Shown: positions 1 through 10,123 of the stretch, one piece after another
Layout of the letters: each line of letters starts with the position of its first letter
How positions within the stretch are numbered: position 1 is the stretch's first letter
Source: Tubulanus polymorphus
Lineage: Eukaryota > Nemertea > Palaeonemertea > Tubulaniformes > Tubulanidae
DNA length: 64,000 nt
Direction of reading: 5' to 3'
Assembly: GCF_964204645.1 (NCBI RefSeq)
Contig: NC_134029.1
Span: 13,260,850-13,324,849, forward strand
Notes under the pieces: model-generated
Databases searched by the model: none
Seen by the model: only the letters and a program-made list of their open reading frames with translations
Told to the model about the DNA's origin: nothing
Position numbers and translations under genes: made by a program

Positions 1-1
1 A

Positions 2-1884
2 TTAGATAACTTATCAAAATCAATATTTGATGATGAATTAAAAATATTGAAGCAACACTACCCAAATAATGATGATTTCCAATTAATGAGATATAAAGGC
101 GCAATTCCATATTCTTTCTATAAAAATCATAATGATTTCAATATATCTGAATTATTAAAAGAACAATTCTATGATGAATTAAAAAATGAATATGTTAAAG
201 ATGAAGTCTATAATAGAACATTGAATATTTGGAATCATTTAAAAATAGAAAATCATGGACAATTAGTAGATTCATATCTAAAATCAGATGTATTATTATT
301 AACCGATATATTCGAAAGGTTTAGAGATGTAAACCTAAAATATTTCAATATTGATCCTTGTCATTGTTATTCTAGCCCAGGTTTAACATGGGATTGTGGA
401 TTAAAATTTACAGATATAAAAATGGATTTAACAAATATAGATCAATTATTATTATTTGAAAAATCTATAAGAGGAGGAGTTTCAGGTGTATTAGGGGATA
501 GATATTTCAATTTAAATGATAACCCTGGATATAAGTTATTATATATAGATGCAAATAATTTGTATGGTTGGGCAATGATGGAACCACAACCTTATGGAGT
601 ATTTGAAATAAGTGAAGTTTCACAACATGAAAATAATGATAAATTTGATTGGAAGAAAAGAATCCTAGATATTGCAGATGATTCAGTTACTGGTTACTTC
701 TTTATTGTAGATTTATTAATATCCTGAACATATTAAATTTAAATCTAGAAATCTAGCATACTGTCCAGAACATAAAACTGTAACTCATGAAGAATTATCA
801 AATTATCAAAAAAGAATTAAACCCGAAAATCATATTCATACAGAAAAGTTAATGGTAACTCAAGAAGATAAATATAATTATGTAGTACATTATAGAATGT
901 TAAAGTTTTATCTAAAACAAGGAATGATCCTTAAAAAAGTACATAGTTATATTTCATTTAGTCAATCTAAGTGGTTAGAAAAATATATAGATTTTAACAC
1001 CAAACAGAGAACTGAAGCTAAAACTGATTTCGAGAAAGATTTCTTCAAGTTAATGAATAATGCATTCTATGGTAAGACTTCTGAAAATATTAGAAATAGA
1101 AATGATATTGAGTTAGTTAGTAATGGTAAAAGGATAAGGCATTTACAATCATATCCAAGTTTTTAGGTAACAGAATATTTGATGAAAATTTAGCTGCAGT
1201 TAAGATGAGAAGAACATAAATTAAATTTAATAAACCAATCTATGTTGGTGCTTCAGTTTTAGAATTATCAAAATTACTAATGTATGAATTCTATTATAAT
1301 GTATTACAACCACTTTTTGGAGAAAAACATATAGAAATCTTATATTTGGATACTGACAGTTACATATTAAAGATACAAACTAATAACATAACAGATGATT
1401 TAAAACCATTAAAACATCATTTTGATTTCAGTAATTATCCTAAAAATCATGAATTGTTTAGCAATGATAATAAAAAAGTGTTCCTGGTAAATTCAAAGAT
1501 GAATTAGGCGGTGAAGAAATGATTGAATTCATTGGTATTAGATCCAAAATGTATTCATATAAAACTAAAGAACATGAAGGTAAAAAGTTAAAAGGAATAA
1601 CCAAAAGTGTAGTAGAAAAGAATATTCATTTCAAAGATTACATCAATTGTATTTTCAATGAAGAAGTTAGAAAACATAAAATGAGATGTTTAAGATCTGA
1701 AGATCATGAAATGTTTATTGAAGAGATAGAGAAGATAAGTCTAAACCCATTTGATGATAAAAGATATATTTTAGATGATGGAATTCATACAGTTGCTTAT
1801 GGTTGTAATTTAGATGAATACTTAAAATTTAAAATAGAAGAAACAAAAGAGAACGAGATAATGAAAAGAATTCTAACGTGTTAA
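2..1884 (+). pseudogene. Protein-primed family B DNA polymerase, C-terminal part, decayed
   Basis: This replicates the Polinton/adintovirus genome from a protein primer. The reading frame is already open at base 2, so the exonuclease half lies before the window. Visible polymerase motifs: motif A DANNLYGW (about 548-571), motif B KLMNNAFYGK (about 1048-1077), motif C LDTDS (about 1349-1363), and a downstream IRSKMYSYKTKE block that I know from Polinton polymerases. It is broken by three single-step frameshifts (near 718, in a T run near 1157, and near 1481) and an in-frame TAA at 1217-1219. All palm motifs survive and the breaks are few, so decay is recent. The stop at 1882-1884 is followed 29 bases later by the next start. 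Family call is firm; that it is non-functional follows from the breaks unless they are assembly errors. Confidence 0.93.
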
Positions 1885-1913
1885 TCAAATTTTAATAAAA
1901 ATATGTATTATAA

Positions 1914-2267
1914 ATGGAGAGTAAACAAGCGCACAGTGAGAACAACAAATTATTTTTAGATAGAATAAAAGATACTTCAAATGTCAAATCAGTAGATTAT
2001 AAATTTAAGAAGTTAAAAGAATTAATAATCCATAAGAAATATCTAATTACAAATATTGATACAGTTACTAACAAATATGGAGATAAATTAGTTATACACT
2101 TAGAATATGAAGGATTATAAGAAGATACATATAAATTCGGAACATATTTACCAGATAGATTTCATAGATTATCAAGTGAAGATCTAGAAGAATTATGTTC
2201 TGGAGATTTCTATTTCGTATACAAAGGTAAGAATGAAAAAGGGCACCATGAAATAGATTTCGAATAA
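1914..2267 (+). pseudogene. Small protein after polymerase, possible ssDNA-binding (OB-like), one in-frame TAA
   Basis: A 117-codon frame starting in the context ATAAATGG, interrupted once by an in-frame TAA at 2118-2120 and ending at a TAA at 2265-2267. It has a lysine-rich N-terminal half, a strand-like segment YLITNIDTVTNKYGDK and, after the stop, FGTYLPDRFHRLSSEDLEEL. The alternation of strands, with a 'KYG' turn followed by a 'LPxRF' segment, recalls small OB-fold-like proteins that I associate with Polinton-type polymerases. That assignment is inference from memory, not from a search. Its place between polymerase and a capsid gene would suit a replication accessory. Otherwise a hypothetical protein. 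Confidence 0.5.
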
Positions 2268-2284
2268 GAAAATATGTAAAATAA

Positions 2285-3033
2285 ATGGTAGAATTAAAAG
2301 AATACAGAATATTTGTTGATTCTAGAAAACTTACAAATTATAAATCACATAATTTACTAGTTCAATTAGATAGAGAATTTAAGAATTGTGTTGATTAAAA
2401 ATTAGTAAATATAACTTTATGTAATTCTTTTTACAATGTATCGGATAAAAGTCTTGAACATTTATTTTTTTCAATCAGGAGTAAGAATAAATGGAATTAT
2501 CTATTTTTAAAACCAGGATTATATAATTTAGAATCATTAACGCAAGAAATTAATAAAAAAGCTCGGATAAAATTAGGTAGTGATGCTGGATTTAACATTA
2601 GATTTTTGAAAAGTGATAATTCTAATAAAATGAAGATAAGGTTAGCTCATAATGAAAAATATCAATTTTCAGTTAAAAAACCTGTAGCTAAACTGTTAGG
2701 AATTACACCAGATAAACTTTATTCAAACGTTGATACTACACCAAATATAATACCTTACACACATTTCTATATTGCAATTTAATTGATCCTACAAAAACAT
2801 TTGAAGCAACTAAAGATAAAACTTGCAATTCTAGTATACTAAATATTTTACCATTAAAAAATATTAAACAATTTGGAACTCAAATAAATAATAATTTAAC
2901 AGAATGTGATTTCAAACCTTGCATTCCACATTTCAATAATTTCAAATTAGAAATAAGAAATCATAATGGATATTAAATTGATTTAAATTACTTTCCTGTG
3001 ATATATGGATTAGTTATAAGATGTAGAGAGTAA
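2285..3033 (+). pseudogene. Minor capsid (penton-like) protein of Polinton/adintovirus, decayed
   Basis: Frame starts at 2285 (AAATAAATGG context) and runs about 248 codons to a TAA at 3031-3033. It is interrupted by TAA at 2396-2398, a one-base loss near 2778-2784 and TAA at 2974-2976. The N-terminus reads as a short strand-rich lead (VELKEYRIFVDSRKLTNY). The middle resembles a jelly-roll protein, with an FYIA..LIDPTK segment and a C-terminal LEIRNHNGY..IDLNYFPV followed by YGLVIRCRE. Length and pattern fit the single-jelly-roll minor capsid protein that Polintons and adintoviruses encode to form virion vertices. Based on family memory; a structure-based search would settle it. Confidence 0.6.
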
Positions 3034-3048
3034 TTTTTCGTTATATAA

Positions 3049-3407
3049 ATGAATATAACTGTTGGACCGAGTATATGTTTTGGGTTTGATTTTAAACATG
3101 AGAAAGAAATGAAATTTAACATTAATGATGTAATTACACATATTAGAATATTGCATTTTCTAATGAAACAACATTTGAGTATGAAAAAACAATAGATAAA
3201 GACACTTTAAATGTAGAAAAGATTACTAATTTAATTAGAGAATCTTTAAGATTTTATGAATTAGATGAAGATTTTATCATAGATGATATTAAAAACATAT
3301 TAACCAAAATATATGATAATCATGAAACTAGTAATGAAATAAATGTTGAAATAATTATAAATAAGATAACTAAATATTTTGATGATAGTAATTTTTTTGA
3401 TAAATAA
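3049..3407 (+). pseudogene. Small hypothetical viral protein with one frameshift
   Basis: About 118 codons from ATG at 3049 (TATATAAATGAA context) to TAA at 3405-3407, which directly abuts the next ATG at 3408. The first third contains GPSICFGFDFKHEKEMKF; the rest, after a frameshift near 3145-3155, is acidic and helical with ESLRFYELDEDFIIDD. Without the shift the frame ends at TAG about 3190. Nothing here identifies a function. The TAA-ATG junction with the next gene is the same compact arrangement seen across this element. Confidence 0.55.
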
Positions 3408-3629
3408 ATGAGTGATAATAAGTGGATAATAACTGGATTATATAATGGAGCATTACTATCAGTTGGAACTGTTGGTTATTCAATGGTATTAAAAAAAGTA
3501 TTCAAAATGGGAAGTGCTAATGTTGATAGATTTGATATAAATGATATCTTAAAATTAACATTAGCAGTTACTTTATCTAATTTAACTATTGATTATTTGG
3601 AAAAACAAAAATATATTCCTCCCATATAA
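3408..3629 (+). CDS. Small conserved membrane protein of the Polinton virion set
   Basis: Intact 73-residue protein whose ATG immediately follows the TAA of the gene before it. It has a glycine-rich hydrophobic segment (LYNGALLSVGTVGYSMVL, about residues 10-28), a short basic stretch, and a second hydrophobic helix (ILKLTLAVTLSNLTI, about 46-60). I recall very similar small proteins next to the capsid genes of Polinton/adintovirus elements in other marine invertebrates, so a virion membrane or internal-membrane role is likely but inferred. Confidence 0.65.
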   Translation: MSDNKWIITGLYNGALLSVGTVGYSMVLKKVFKMGSANVDRFDINDILKLTLAVTLSNLTIDYLEKQKYIPPI

Positions 3630-3653
3630 ATGCGTAATTATTTTACTAAATAA

Positions 3654-3914
3654 ATGGCTTCTGCAATTATAACTATTATAGGATCGGCAATTGTTAACGC
3701 TTTAGCATTTAATGGTGGTGGTTATTTATTTAAGCATATTGATAAAAATAGTTCATTAGGAGAACAAAGAAGACATAACTTAGCATTAGAAAAATACAAT
3801 AAAGCAGCAGAAGAATATAGAGAAAAGAGGCAAAACTATATGGATTATATTAACAAGGAATTATATGATCAGAAGATTTCACATAGAGATTTCAATCAGT
3901 CGATGATGCAATGA
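3654..3914 (+). CDS. Small membrane-anchored coiled-coil protein
   Basis: Intact 86-residue protein starting at TTACTAAATAAATGG. The N-terminal 20 residues (ASAIITIIGSAIVNALAFNG) form a hydrophobic anchor or signal. The rest is a charged amphipathic helix with LALEKYNKAAEEYREKRQNY. The stop TGA at 3912-3914 overlaps the ATG of the next gene (ATGA overlap). The same architecture recurs in Polinton/adintovirus gene sets; a minor virion protein is the best guess. Confidence 0.65.
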   Translation: MASAIITIIGSAIVNALAFNGGGYLFKHIDKNSSLGEQRRHNLALEKYNKAAEEYREKRQNYMDYINKELYDQKISHRDFNQSMMQ

Positions 3915-4075
3915 GTTTATATAACGCAGTAAGCAATAAAGAAAAATTACATCTATACAAACCTAAATCATCAGATTATTTTACCCCAAGTAAAGAACAA
4001 CAGAAATATGAAATAATATGGATTTTAGGTGGAACTGTTATTGTTATATTTGTAGCATATAGATTTACTAATTAG
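3911..4075 (+). CDS. 54-residue C-tail-anchored membrane protein
   Basis: Short frame whose ATG (3911-3913) overlaps the TGA stop of the preceding gene by the tetranucleotide ATGA. It ends at TAG 4073-4075. The N-terminal 36 residues are polar and charged (KEKLHLYKPKSSDYFTPS). The C-terminal 18 are a single transmembrane helix (IIWILGGTVIVIFVAYRF) followed by TN. The overlap and the conserved spacing to the next start support it as a real gene. Confidence 0.6.
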   Translation: MSLYNAVSNKEKLHLYKPKSSDYFTPSKEQQKYEIIWILGGTVIVIFVAYRFTN

Positions 4076-4095
4076 TAATTTTCTTTGTTAAATAA

Positions 4096-4521
4096 ATGGA
4101 TGATAATATTGATATTATTCCTCATGATATAAATAAAACTAAATTAAAAATATATTTAGAAAAACAAATATTAGAATTTGAAAGTGATTTAAAGATAAAA
4201 AAGAAAAAATATTTAAAAAGTAAAATTATACATTATTGTATTATTAGTGGTTCGGTTACAATTAGTTCTATAATAACATTTTTAGCAATATTCAGTCCAT
4301 TAACACCTTTAGCTATATCAATTGGTGTATAAGGATTAAGTTCAAGTGTTTTAACTGGTATAAGTTCAAAATTAAATATAAAAAGTAATAAAGAAAAAAT
4401 TAAAACTAATATAAAAGAAATTAATAAATCAAAGAATACACTAGATTATATAATAAGTTTAAATGGTCATATAACAGTTGAAGAACAAGATAAATTATTA
4501 AAAGAATTAGTTAATTATTAA
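4096..4521 (+). pseudogene. Membrane protein with hydrophobic core, split by in-frame TAA
   Basis: A 141-codon frame from ATG at 4096 to TAA at 4519-4521, with one internal TAA at 4330-4332. The upstream sequence TTCTTTGTTAAATAAATG is almost identical to that before the capsid gene at 7415. Residues 1-45 are charged (KQILEFESDLKIKKKKYLK); about 48-95 are hydrophobic and serine/glycine rich (SGSVTISSIITFLAIFSPLT, then LSSSVLTGISS); the tail is a lysine-rich helix ending LKELVNY. Reading continues cleanly across the stop, so one substitution is enough to explain it. Likely a virion membrane protein. Confidence 0.6.
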
Positions 4522-4537
4522 TTTTTTAATTATATAA

Positions 4538-6073
4538 ATGGTAGATAGTTTTCCAAAAGCTTCCCAATATAATTAATCAATTAAATATAATATTCCAGCA
4601 ATATATTTTAATAAAGATATTACGTATAGAAATGAAGTTTTAGATTCATTAACTAATTTAGAAATTTATGTTACTGAAACAAATAATTTTAATGCAAAGG
4701 TGGAAAATATATTTCATGTATATTTAATTAATTTTAAAAAATTGAGAGATGAAAAACAATGGTTATTAAAATCTAATATGAAGTATTGGCAGAACCAATT
4801 AAATTTTGCTGTTTATTGTGCAACAACAGGTTGTGGAATTAGTTGGAATGATCATTTGAATAATTCTAAATATAAATTAATTCAAAGTTTATTTAGATTT
4901 CATACATACTTTCAAATCAGAATAATATTAAATGAATTAGAGTGTGCTTTACCAGGATCTAGATATTTTAAAGAATCAGATAATAATATTAATTTATCGA
5001 AGTTTTATAAAATTTGTAATGAATTTAATATAGATATAAATAATTCTGATTTTAGAACAAAAATTGGAACAATAAGATCACTTCCTTGCCCTGAAAATGT
5101 TGCAGCATATTGTACACTTCCCATACCATCTAATAGCTTTTATAATATCTATAATAATAAATTAGGTTATGGTAAAATAGAAACAAAGGATTTAGAAACA
5201 TTAAATTTCAATAAATTACCGAAATTTTATGATCATTTAAAACAAGAAAACAATAATGGTTGGGTTTATTTTATTTTAGAAAATAGTGAAGGTTTTACTA
5301 AATCAGGTATACAAAGAATAAATCAATCTATTAGAACTTATTTGATATGTATTCTAGGATCACAGGTTGAAACAAGATCCCCAATGATTGGAAATTTAAA
5401 TACATCATTTGATACACAGAAACAATTCAAAGTATTATTTGAAGATTCCATTCATAATGATAAAAATAGATCGATTCCAGAAAACATTGTAAGATATCAA
5501 AATTATTTAGATAAATCACATATTAGATTAAATTATTGTATAGGCCCTAATCTATTAATTATTTCTAATGATTTAGTATTAAAGATGGGAAAAATAATTG
5601 GTTATAATAATCTAATCAAAACTGCAACAATAAATAATTCATTTGGATTAAATGATATAAATAAAAAGATTATCACTGCTCCAAAATTAATGGAAGGTGA
5701 AAAAAATAAAAAACATATTCAATCAACAGAAACTAAAACTAATAATATTAAATTAAATAATGATTCTAAAATAAAAGATTACAATACATCAGAAAATATT
5801 AAAACTGATAATATTCAACATGATATAATTAAAACTAATAATGATAATAAATCCCATGAAAATACTAAATTAGCTTTAACTTGTATAGGAATTGTAATCG
5901 GAGGAATATTATATTTTAAATTTTATTTTTTATTATGTAAATGGAAGAAGGTGGAGAAAATTTTCCATTGGAAGGCATGGGAAATAATAATGAAGGATAT
6001 ATTGATGATGATTATAATGATGCAGGTGCTAATATTGATGATGGTAATGAATCAGCATATAATTCTAATTTAG
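4538..6073 (+). pseudogene. Large conserved Polinton-associated protein with C-terminal membrane anchor
   Basis: The frame begins at ATG 4538 (TATATAAATGG), meets an in-frame TAA at codon 13 (4574-4576), then runs open to 6073. Features: QNQLNFAVYCATTGCGISW near residue 90, a globular middle, an Asn/Lys-rich linker (about residues 390-440), then one transmembrane helix LTCIGIVIGGILYFKF. The last about 44 codons overlap the next gene out of frame. The pattern elsewhere (TAA directly before ATG) suggests the true stop was the TAA at 5938-5940 and that an indel in the T run near 5920-5930 now carries the frame past it. I recall this family in Polinton-like elements of cnidarians and other invertebrates, where its role is unknown to me; structural or entry-associated is a guess. 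Confidence 0.65.
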
Positions 6074-7393
6074 CAGATAGTGGTTCTAAAGCCCCATCAA
6101 CAGATGAATATATTAGAGGAGCTAAATCGAGAATACCTACTGAAAATGAAAATCCAGATTTAGTAAGACAAAATTTAGAAAATATTGAATTTATATATAA
6201 TTTCCAACGTGTATTTAAAGAATCTGGATATAATATAAATGATAAAGGCGCCAGACTTTTAGTACAAGATTTAAAGTTTTTAGATGGTGAATATTATTAT
6301 AAATTGAAAGATGATTATTATATTGATATCTCTTATAAAAAAACAAGACAAAATATTAGCAGAATCAACTTTGCTTAAGTTAAACCTATCTAGAATTAAA
6401 AGAATAAGAAATAGTAATGAACCAGAAGATGTAACACAAGAAGAAATTATTAAAAATGAAAGAGTATTTAAACAAAGAATTAATGAATTATTAGAAACAA
6501 TAAAAAATAATTTAGAAACAGAAACAACTTCTGAACAGAATATAACTTCCAAAACTAGTAAACTTAAATCAAATAAAGTTCCAATTGAAAAACTTTTTCC
6601 AGATGGATTACTTGATGCAACAGATCAAGAATTAGAAGATTTAGATATATTTTCTGATAAAGCAATTAGAGAAATTATTAGTATAAGAAATGAAGCTGAT
6701 AAAATTGCGCATGATAAAAGTATAAGAGATATTGAAATAAGAAATTTAGAAAAAGAATTAACTGATAAAAATAAAGAAATAGAACAACTAAAGTCTGATT
6801 TAGATCATCAAGTAATTGATGAAATAGAATATAGGCAAAAAGAATTACGTTTAGAAAAAGAAATTAATAATTTAAAAGATAATTTAGAAGTACAGAAAGA
6901 TGAAATTAAATTATTATCAAAATCATATGATTATAATATTAATAGATTAGAAGTTATTTTTAAAAATTTGTTGATAAAACCAAATTCTGAAATATCATTA
7001 AAAGATAGAATAAAGTTATTATTTAAATTAGAAGGAATAACGATTCTTTCAATTCTAACAGCTGTAACTATGTTATTTACAACAATTGGTTTAGCAATAT
7101 CAAATTCTTTGAAATCTACTCCTACTCCCAATAAACCGGATAAACCCCCGAATGATAATAATTCTATACAAGATAAAGTTAAGGATGGTTTAAAAAAATT
7201 AGCAAAATATTTATGGGAACTATCTAAAAAATCTGCTGCAGCATTACCAGGAATTATTGCATCAATTGTTGGTTTTATATTGAAATCTGCAGGAAACATT
7301 ATTAACTTTGCTGCTGAACATATTATTTTAATTTTAATTACAGTTGTAAGTGCTATTATTTTTGGGTTAGTAAACATGATAAAAAATAAATAA
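5941..7393 (+). pseudogene. Coiled-coil membrane protein, one frameshift
   Basis: One gene in two frames: 5941 to about 6340, then frame +1 to TAA at 7391-7393. The break sits in an A7 run at 6338-6344 and is explained by one extra A. The acidic, glycine- and asparagine-rich N-terminus (EEGGENFPLEGMGNNNEG) is followed by a helical domain. A long coiled coil spans about 6730-6930 (KEIEQLKSDLDHQ, RLEKEINNLKDNLEVQKDEI). Then come three hydrophobic segments: ILSILTAVTMLFTTIGLAI, ALPGIIASIVGFILKSAG, and IILILITVVSAIIFGLVNM, separated by a Pro-rich linker. It recurs in Polinton virion gene clusters as I remember them; likely a virion membrane or scaffold protein. Confidence 0.68.
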
Positions 7394-7414
7394 TTAATTT
7401 TCTTTGTTAGATAA

Positions 7415-8566
7415 ATGAGTTGGAGTTATATCAATCCTTCTAAGAATCATAGAATATCTAATGCTATTAAAGCAGAAAGATCACATCATATAATTACTCA
7501 TAACCCTTCTTATATTAATCCTGATGAAACTTTATATGTTAGAATTCCTCGATTAACACAAAATACTTTTTATGTTCCAAATAGTATTTATTTATCAGCC
7601 GATATAAAAGTAATCGGTAATAATAATAATTATGTTGTCGATAATGTTGGAAGATATTTGATTAAAAAACTAACAATAAAGATCGGCCCAGAAACAGTTT
7701 TCTCATTAGATGATTATATTTTATTTATGCATTATAAAGATTTATGGTCAACTAAAGAAAATAGAAATAATATGATATTTCAAGGCATCCAATCTATATT
7801 GATATTTGATCCTATTTTCAAAATTTATAAAACTAAACTAATAGAAATCGATGATAATAAAAGTGGTGTTGTTGATAATTTAAGTAATGTAATTGATAAT
7901 AATGTTTTACCTTCTACATCAAATAATGTTATACCTTCTACATCAAATAATGTTATACCTTCTACATCAAATAATGTTTTACCTTCTACATCAAATAATG
8001 TTATACCTTCTACATCTAATAATGTAATACCTTCTACATCTAATAATGAAATAATATTAAATATTAGTGAAAATAGAAATTATTGTGATTATTGTAAAAG
8101 TGAATTTTCAAACGCTCCATCAAATTGGAATAAACATATGAATACAAAGGTACATATTACTAATGTTATAGAACGTGTTGGTTTAAGAGAATTTATAGAA
8201 CACCCATTTAGATATGTTACAAAGTTTGTTTCAAATAAAAAAGTAAATGGTAAAGAATTATATGAAGATTTATTATTAGCAACACCTAATAAAGATGAAT
8301 TAGATTTAACCGATGCTAATAAAATATTAGGATCAAACATTGTAAATGAAATATTAGGAGCAAACACTAAGAAAGATGATAATGAAAATATAGTTACAAA
8401 TATTGATATTAAAGATAATGTGGATACATTTTTCTCGAAAGATAAAGTAGTAACTATTGATGATGCGGTAAAAAGGATGAATAAGTATAACAATAATGAA
8501 GAATTTGAAGAAGATTCGGTAGAGAGTTTGAATAAATTGTTAGGGTCTGATAGTGAAAGTGATTAA
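7415..8566 (+). CDS. Major capsid protein N-terminus fused to a zinc-finger reading frame
   Basis: 383-residue open frame with start context TTCTTTGTTAGATAAATG. Residues 1 to about 130 match the start of a Polinton/adintovirus double-jelly-roll major capsid protein (strand-rich LYVRIPRLTQNTFYVPNS, ETVFSLDDYILFMHYKDLW, then NNMIFQGIQ). A capsid protein of this type is normally around 500-650 residues; here the body is missing after about 7800. What follows is unrelated: six 8-residue repeats NN(V)(L/I)PSTS, a C2H2 finger CDYCKSEF...H(5)H of the CX2CX12HX5H type (about 8088-8151), and an acidic helical tail ending DSESD. The simplest reading is an internal deletion joining two neighbouring genes in frame. 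Frame integrity over the join is notable. Confidence 0.7.
   Translation: MSWSYINPSKNHRISNAIKAERSHHIITHNPSYINPDETLYVRIPRLTQNTFYVPNSIYLSADIKVIGNNNNYVVDNVGRYLIKKLTIKIGPETVFSLDDYILFMHYKDLWSTKENRNNMIFQGIQSILIFDPIFKIYKTKLIEIDDNKSGVVDNLSNVIDNNVLPSTSNNVIPSTSNNVIPSTSNNVLPSTSNNVIPSTSNNVIPSTSNNEIILNISENRNYCDYCKSEFSNAPSNWNKHMNTKVHITNVIERVGLREFIEHPFRYVTKFVSNKKVNGKELYEDLLLATPNKDELDLTDANKILGSNIVNEILGANTKKDDNENIVTNIDIKDNVDTFFSKDKVVTIDDAVKRMNKYNNNEEFEEDSVESLNKLLGSDSESD
7898..8041 (+). repeat. Six in-frame 24-bp tandem repeats
   Basis: Six units of 24 bp with consensus AATAATGTTWTACCTTCTAC plus ATCW, encoding NNV(L/I)PSTS. They lie just after the capsid-like part of the fused gene and just before the C2H2 finger. 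Units differ at two or three positions, so the array is not brand new. Length multiples of 24 keep the frame. Confidence 0.9.
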
Positions 8567-8645
8567 GATACTAATTATATTTAACTCAAATAATGATATT
8601 GGTTGAAAATTGTATAAAATAATAGTAAATAAAAATGGGGGTTTT

Positions 8646-8757
8646 AAGTATTTAAGGTATCTAATAGGGTATCTAATACATAGTAGGTATTAGGGTATCT
8701 AATAGGGTATCAGGTATTAGGGTATCTAATAGGGCATCTAATACATAGGTATATAAA
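8646..8757. repeat. GTATCTAATA minisatellite
   Basis: Irregular tandem units built on GGTATCTAATAGG/GTATCTAATACATA. Related short arrays lie at about 9237-9272 and 9450-9495 (GTATCTAATACGTATTTAAT). They sit at the same place in each of the three boundary copies, between the two convergent gene ends. Confidence 0.85.
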
Positions 8758-8760
8758 TAG

Positions 8761-9000
8761 TTATTTTATAAATTTATATTCATAGGGAAATTGAAGCCTC
8801 AGTAATAATTTTGAACCTTTATTATTCTTTAATTTATTCATATATTCATCATGTAATTCAGTAGGTATAATTTGATTTTCTTCCAATGATTGTTGCATAG
8901 ATTTTCTATCTTTATTGTAGAATAAAACTAGAAATCTTATATTCTCCCTAAAGTCTTTAACGATTGAATTATATTTTTGATTTAAAACCCATAAATTTGA
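8761..9000 (-). pseudogene. Duplicated 3' end of the packaging ATPase gene
   Basis: Encodes the last about 79 residues of the ATPase at 9512-10123 almost unchanged (WVLNQKYNSI...PYEYKFIK, with Ile/Val, Thr/Met and Ser/Pro changes). It lacks the Walker motifs and is fused upstream to duplicated capsid-fusion tail sequence. A product of the local triplication, not a gene in its own right. Confidence 0.9.
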
Positions 9001-9511
9001 TTGGATGAATAAGCATAACAATGAAACAACTATTGATGATGCGGTAAAAAGGGTGAAGAATAAGTATAAAAATAATAAAGAATTTGAAGAAGAAAATTCG
9101 GTAGAGAATTTGAAAAAAATGATGGGGTATGATAGTGAAAGTGATTAAAATATTAATTATATTTAACACAAATAATAATATTGGTTGAAAATTGTATAAA
9201 ATAATAGTAAATAAAAAAAGGCTTTTTAAGTATTTAAGGTATCTAATACGTATCTAATACATATCTAATACATATTATTTGAAAATACCTTAAATTATAT
9301 ATTTTTTTAAATTCATATTGAAACCTCAGTAATAATAAATTACCTTTATTATTTTCAAACTTATTCATATATTAGTTGAAAAAATAAAAATAAATTGGTT
9401 GAAAATTGTATGAATAATATTTATTTTAAAAAGGGGGTTTTAAGTATCAATGTATTTAATACGTATCTAATACGTATTTAATACGTATTAGATGGATAGA
9501 TATATAAATAG

Positions 9512-10123
9512 TTATTTTATAAATTTATATTCATAGGGAAATTGAAGCCTCAGTAATAATTTTGAACCTTTATTATTCTTTAATTTATTCATATATTCAT
9601 CATGTAATTCAGTAGATATAATTTGATTTTCTTCCAATGATTGTTGCGTAGATTTTCTATCTTTATTGTAGAATAAAACTAGAAATCTTATATTCTCCCT
9701 AAAGTCTTTAATAATTGAATTATATTTTTGATTTAAAACCCATGTTGTTATCCCGAAATGTCTCGCAGAGAATGCTAAGTAACATAACTCACTTTCTCTC
9801 ACTTTTGAATCATGTAAATTAGCGCAATCATCTACAATGAATAATGTATTTGATCCTTTATAAGTATCAATTGCTATTTTTATACAATTATCTAAATTTT
9901 CTTTTACTGTTTTAGGATCTAATATAATAAACTTTTTTATCTTAACTATATCTCTATTATATGTTTTATTCATTTCATAAGTAGGACAAAATAATATTAT
10001 ATTATCAAAATGATTCTTATAAATAGTTTCTAACAAATCTAATATGAAATGTGTTTTACCACAATTGGTTACACCAGTAACTAACATATTATGCGGTTCA
10101 AATATAAATAAATCTTTATTCAT
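9512..10123 (-). CDS. FtsK/HerA-type genome-packaging ATPase (intact)
   Basis: 203-residue protein with Walker A GVTNCGKT (about residues 17-24), Walker B TLFIVDDC (about 92-99), then ESELCYLAFSARHFGITT, a typical sensor/arginine region of Polinton ATPases. It pumps viral DNA into capsids. Length equals that usual for this family and there is no break. Its ATG lies 8 bases inside the 3' end of the integrase frame on the same strand, so the two are tightly coupled. It is the best preserved gene of this element, and converges with the capsid-fusion gene. Confidence 0.93.
   Translation of the reverse strand: MNKDLFIFEPHNMLVTGVTNCGKTHFILDLLETIYKNHFDNIILFCPTYEMNKTYNRDIVKIKKFIILDPKTVKENLDNCIKIAIDTYKGSNTLFIVDDCANLHDSKVRESELCYLAFSARHFGITTWVLNQKYNSIIKDFRENIRFLVLFYNKDRKSTQQSLEENQIISTELHDEYMNKLKNNKGSKLLLRLQFPYEYKFIK

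Larger units (their letters stand above)
8440..9511. repeat. Triplicated convergent boundary between capsid-fusion and ATPase genes
   Basis: Three head-to-tail copies of a module made of: tail of the capsid-fusion gene (+), an AT-rich spacer with TTGGTTGAAAATTGTAT, a GTATCTAATA minisatellite, and the 3' end of the ATPase gene (-). Copy A is 8440-9000. Copy B is about 9020-9371, with the gene tail at 9020-9147 and a short ATPase fragment at 9303-9371. Copy C starts about 9372 and runs into the intact ATPase gene at 9512. The copies differ by point changes and trimming. Confidence 0.85.

Noticed and set aside
6338-6345. AAAAAAC heptamer at the break in the 5941-7393 gene, a possible -1 frameshift site
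   Set aside because: The downstream frame needs a +1 shift, not -1. One extra A in the run explains it more simply.
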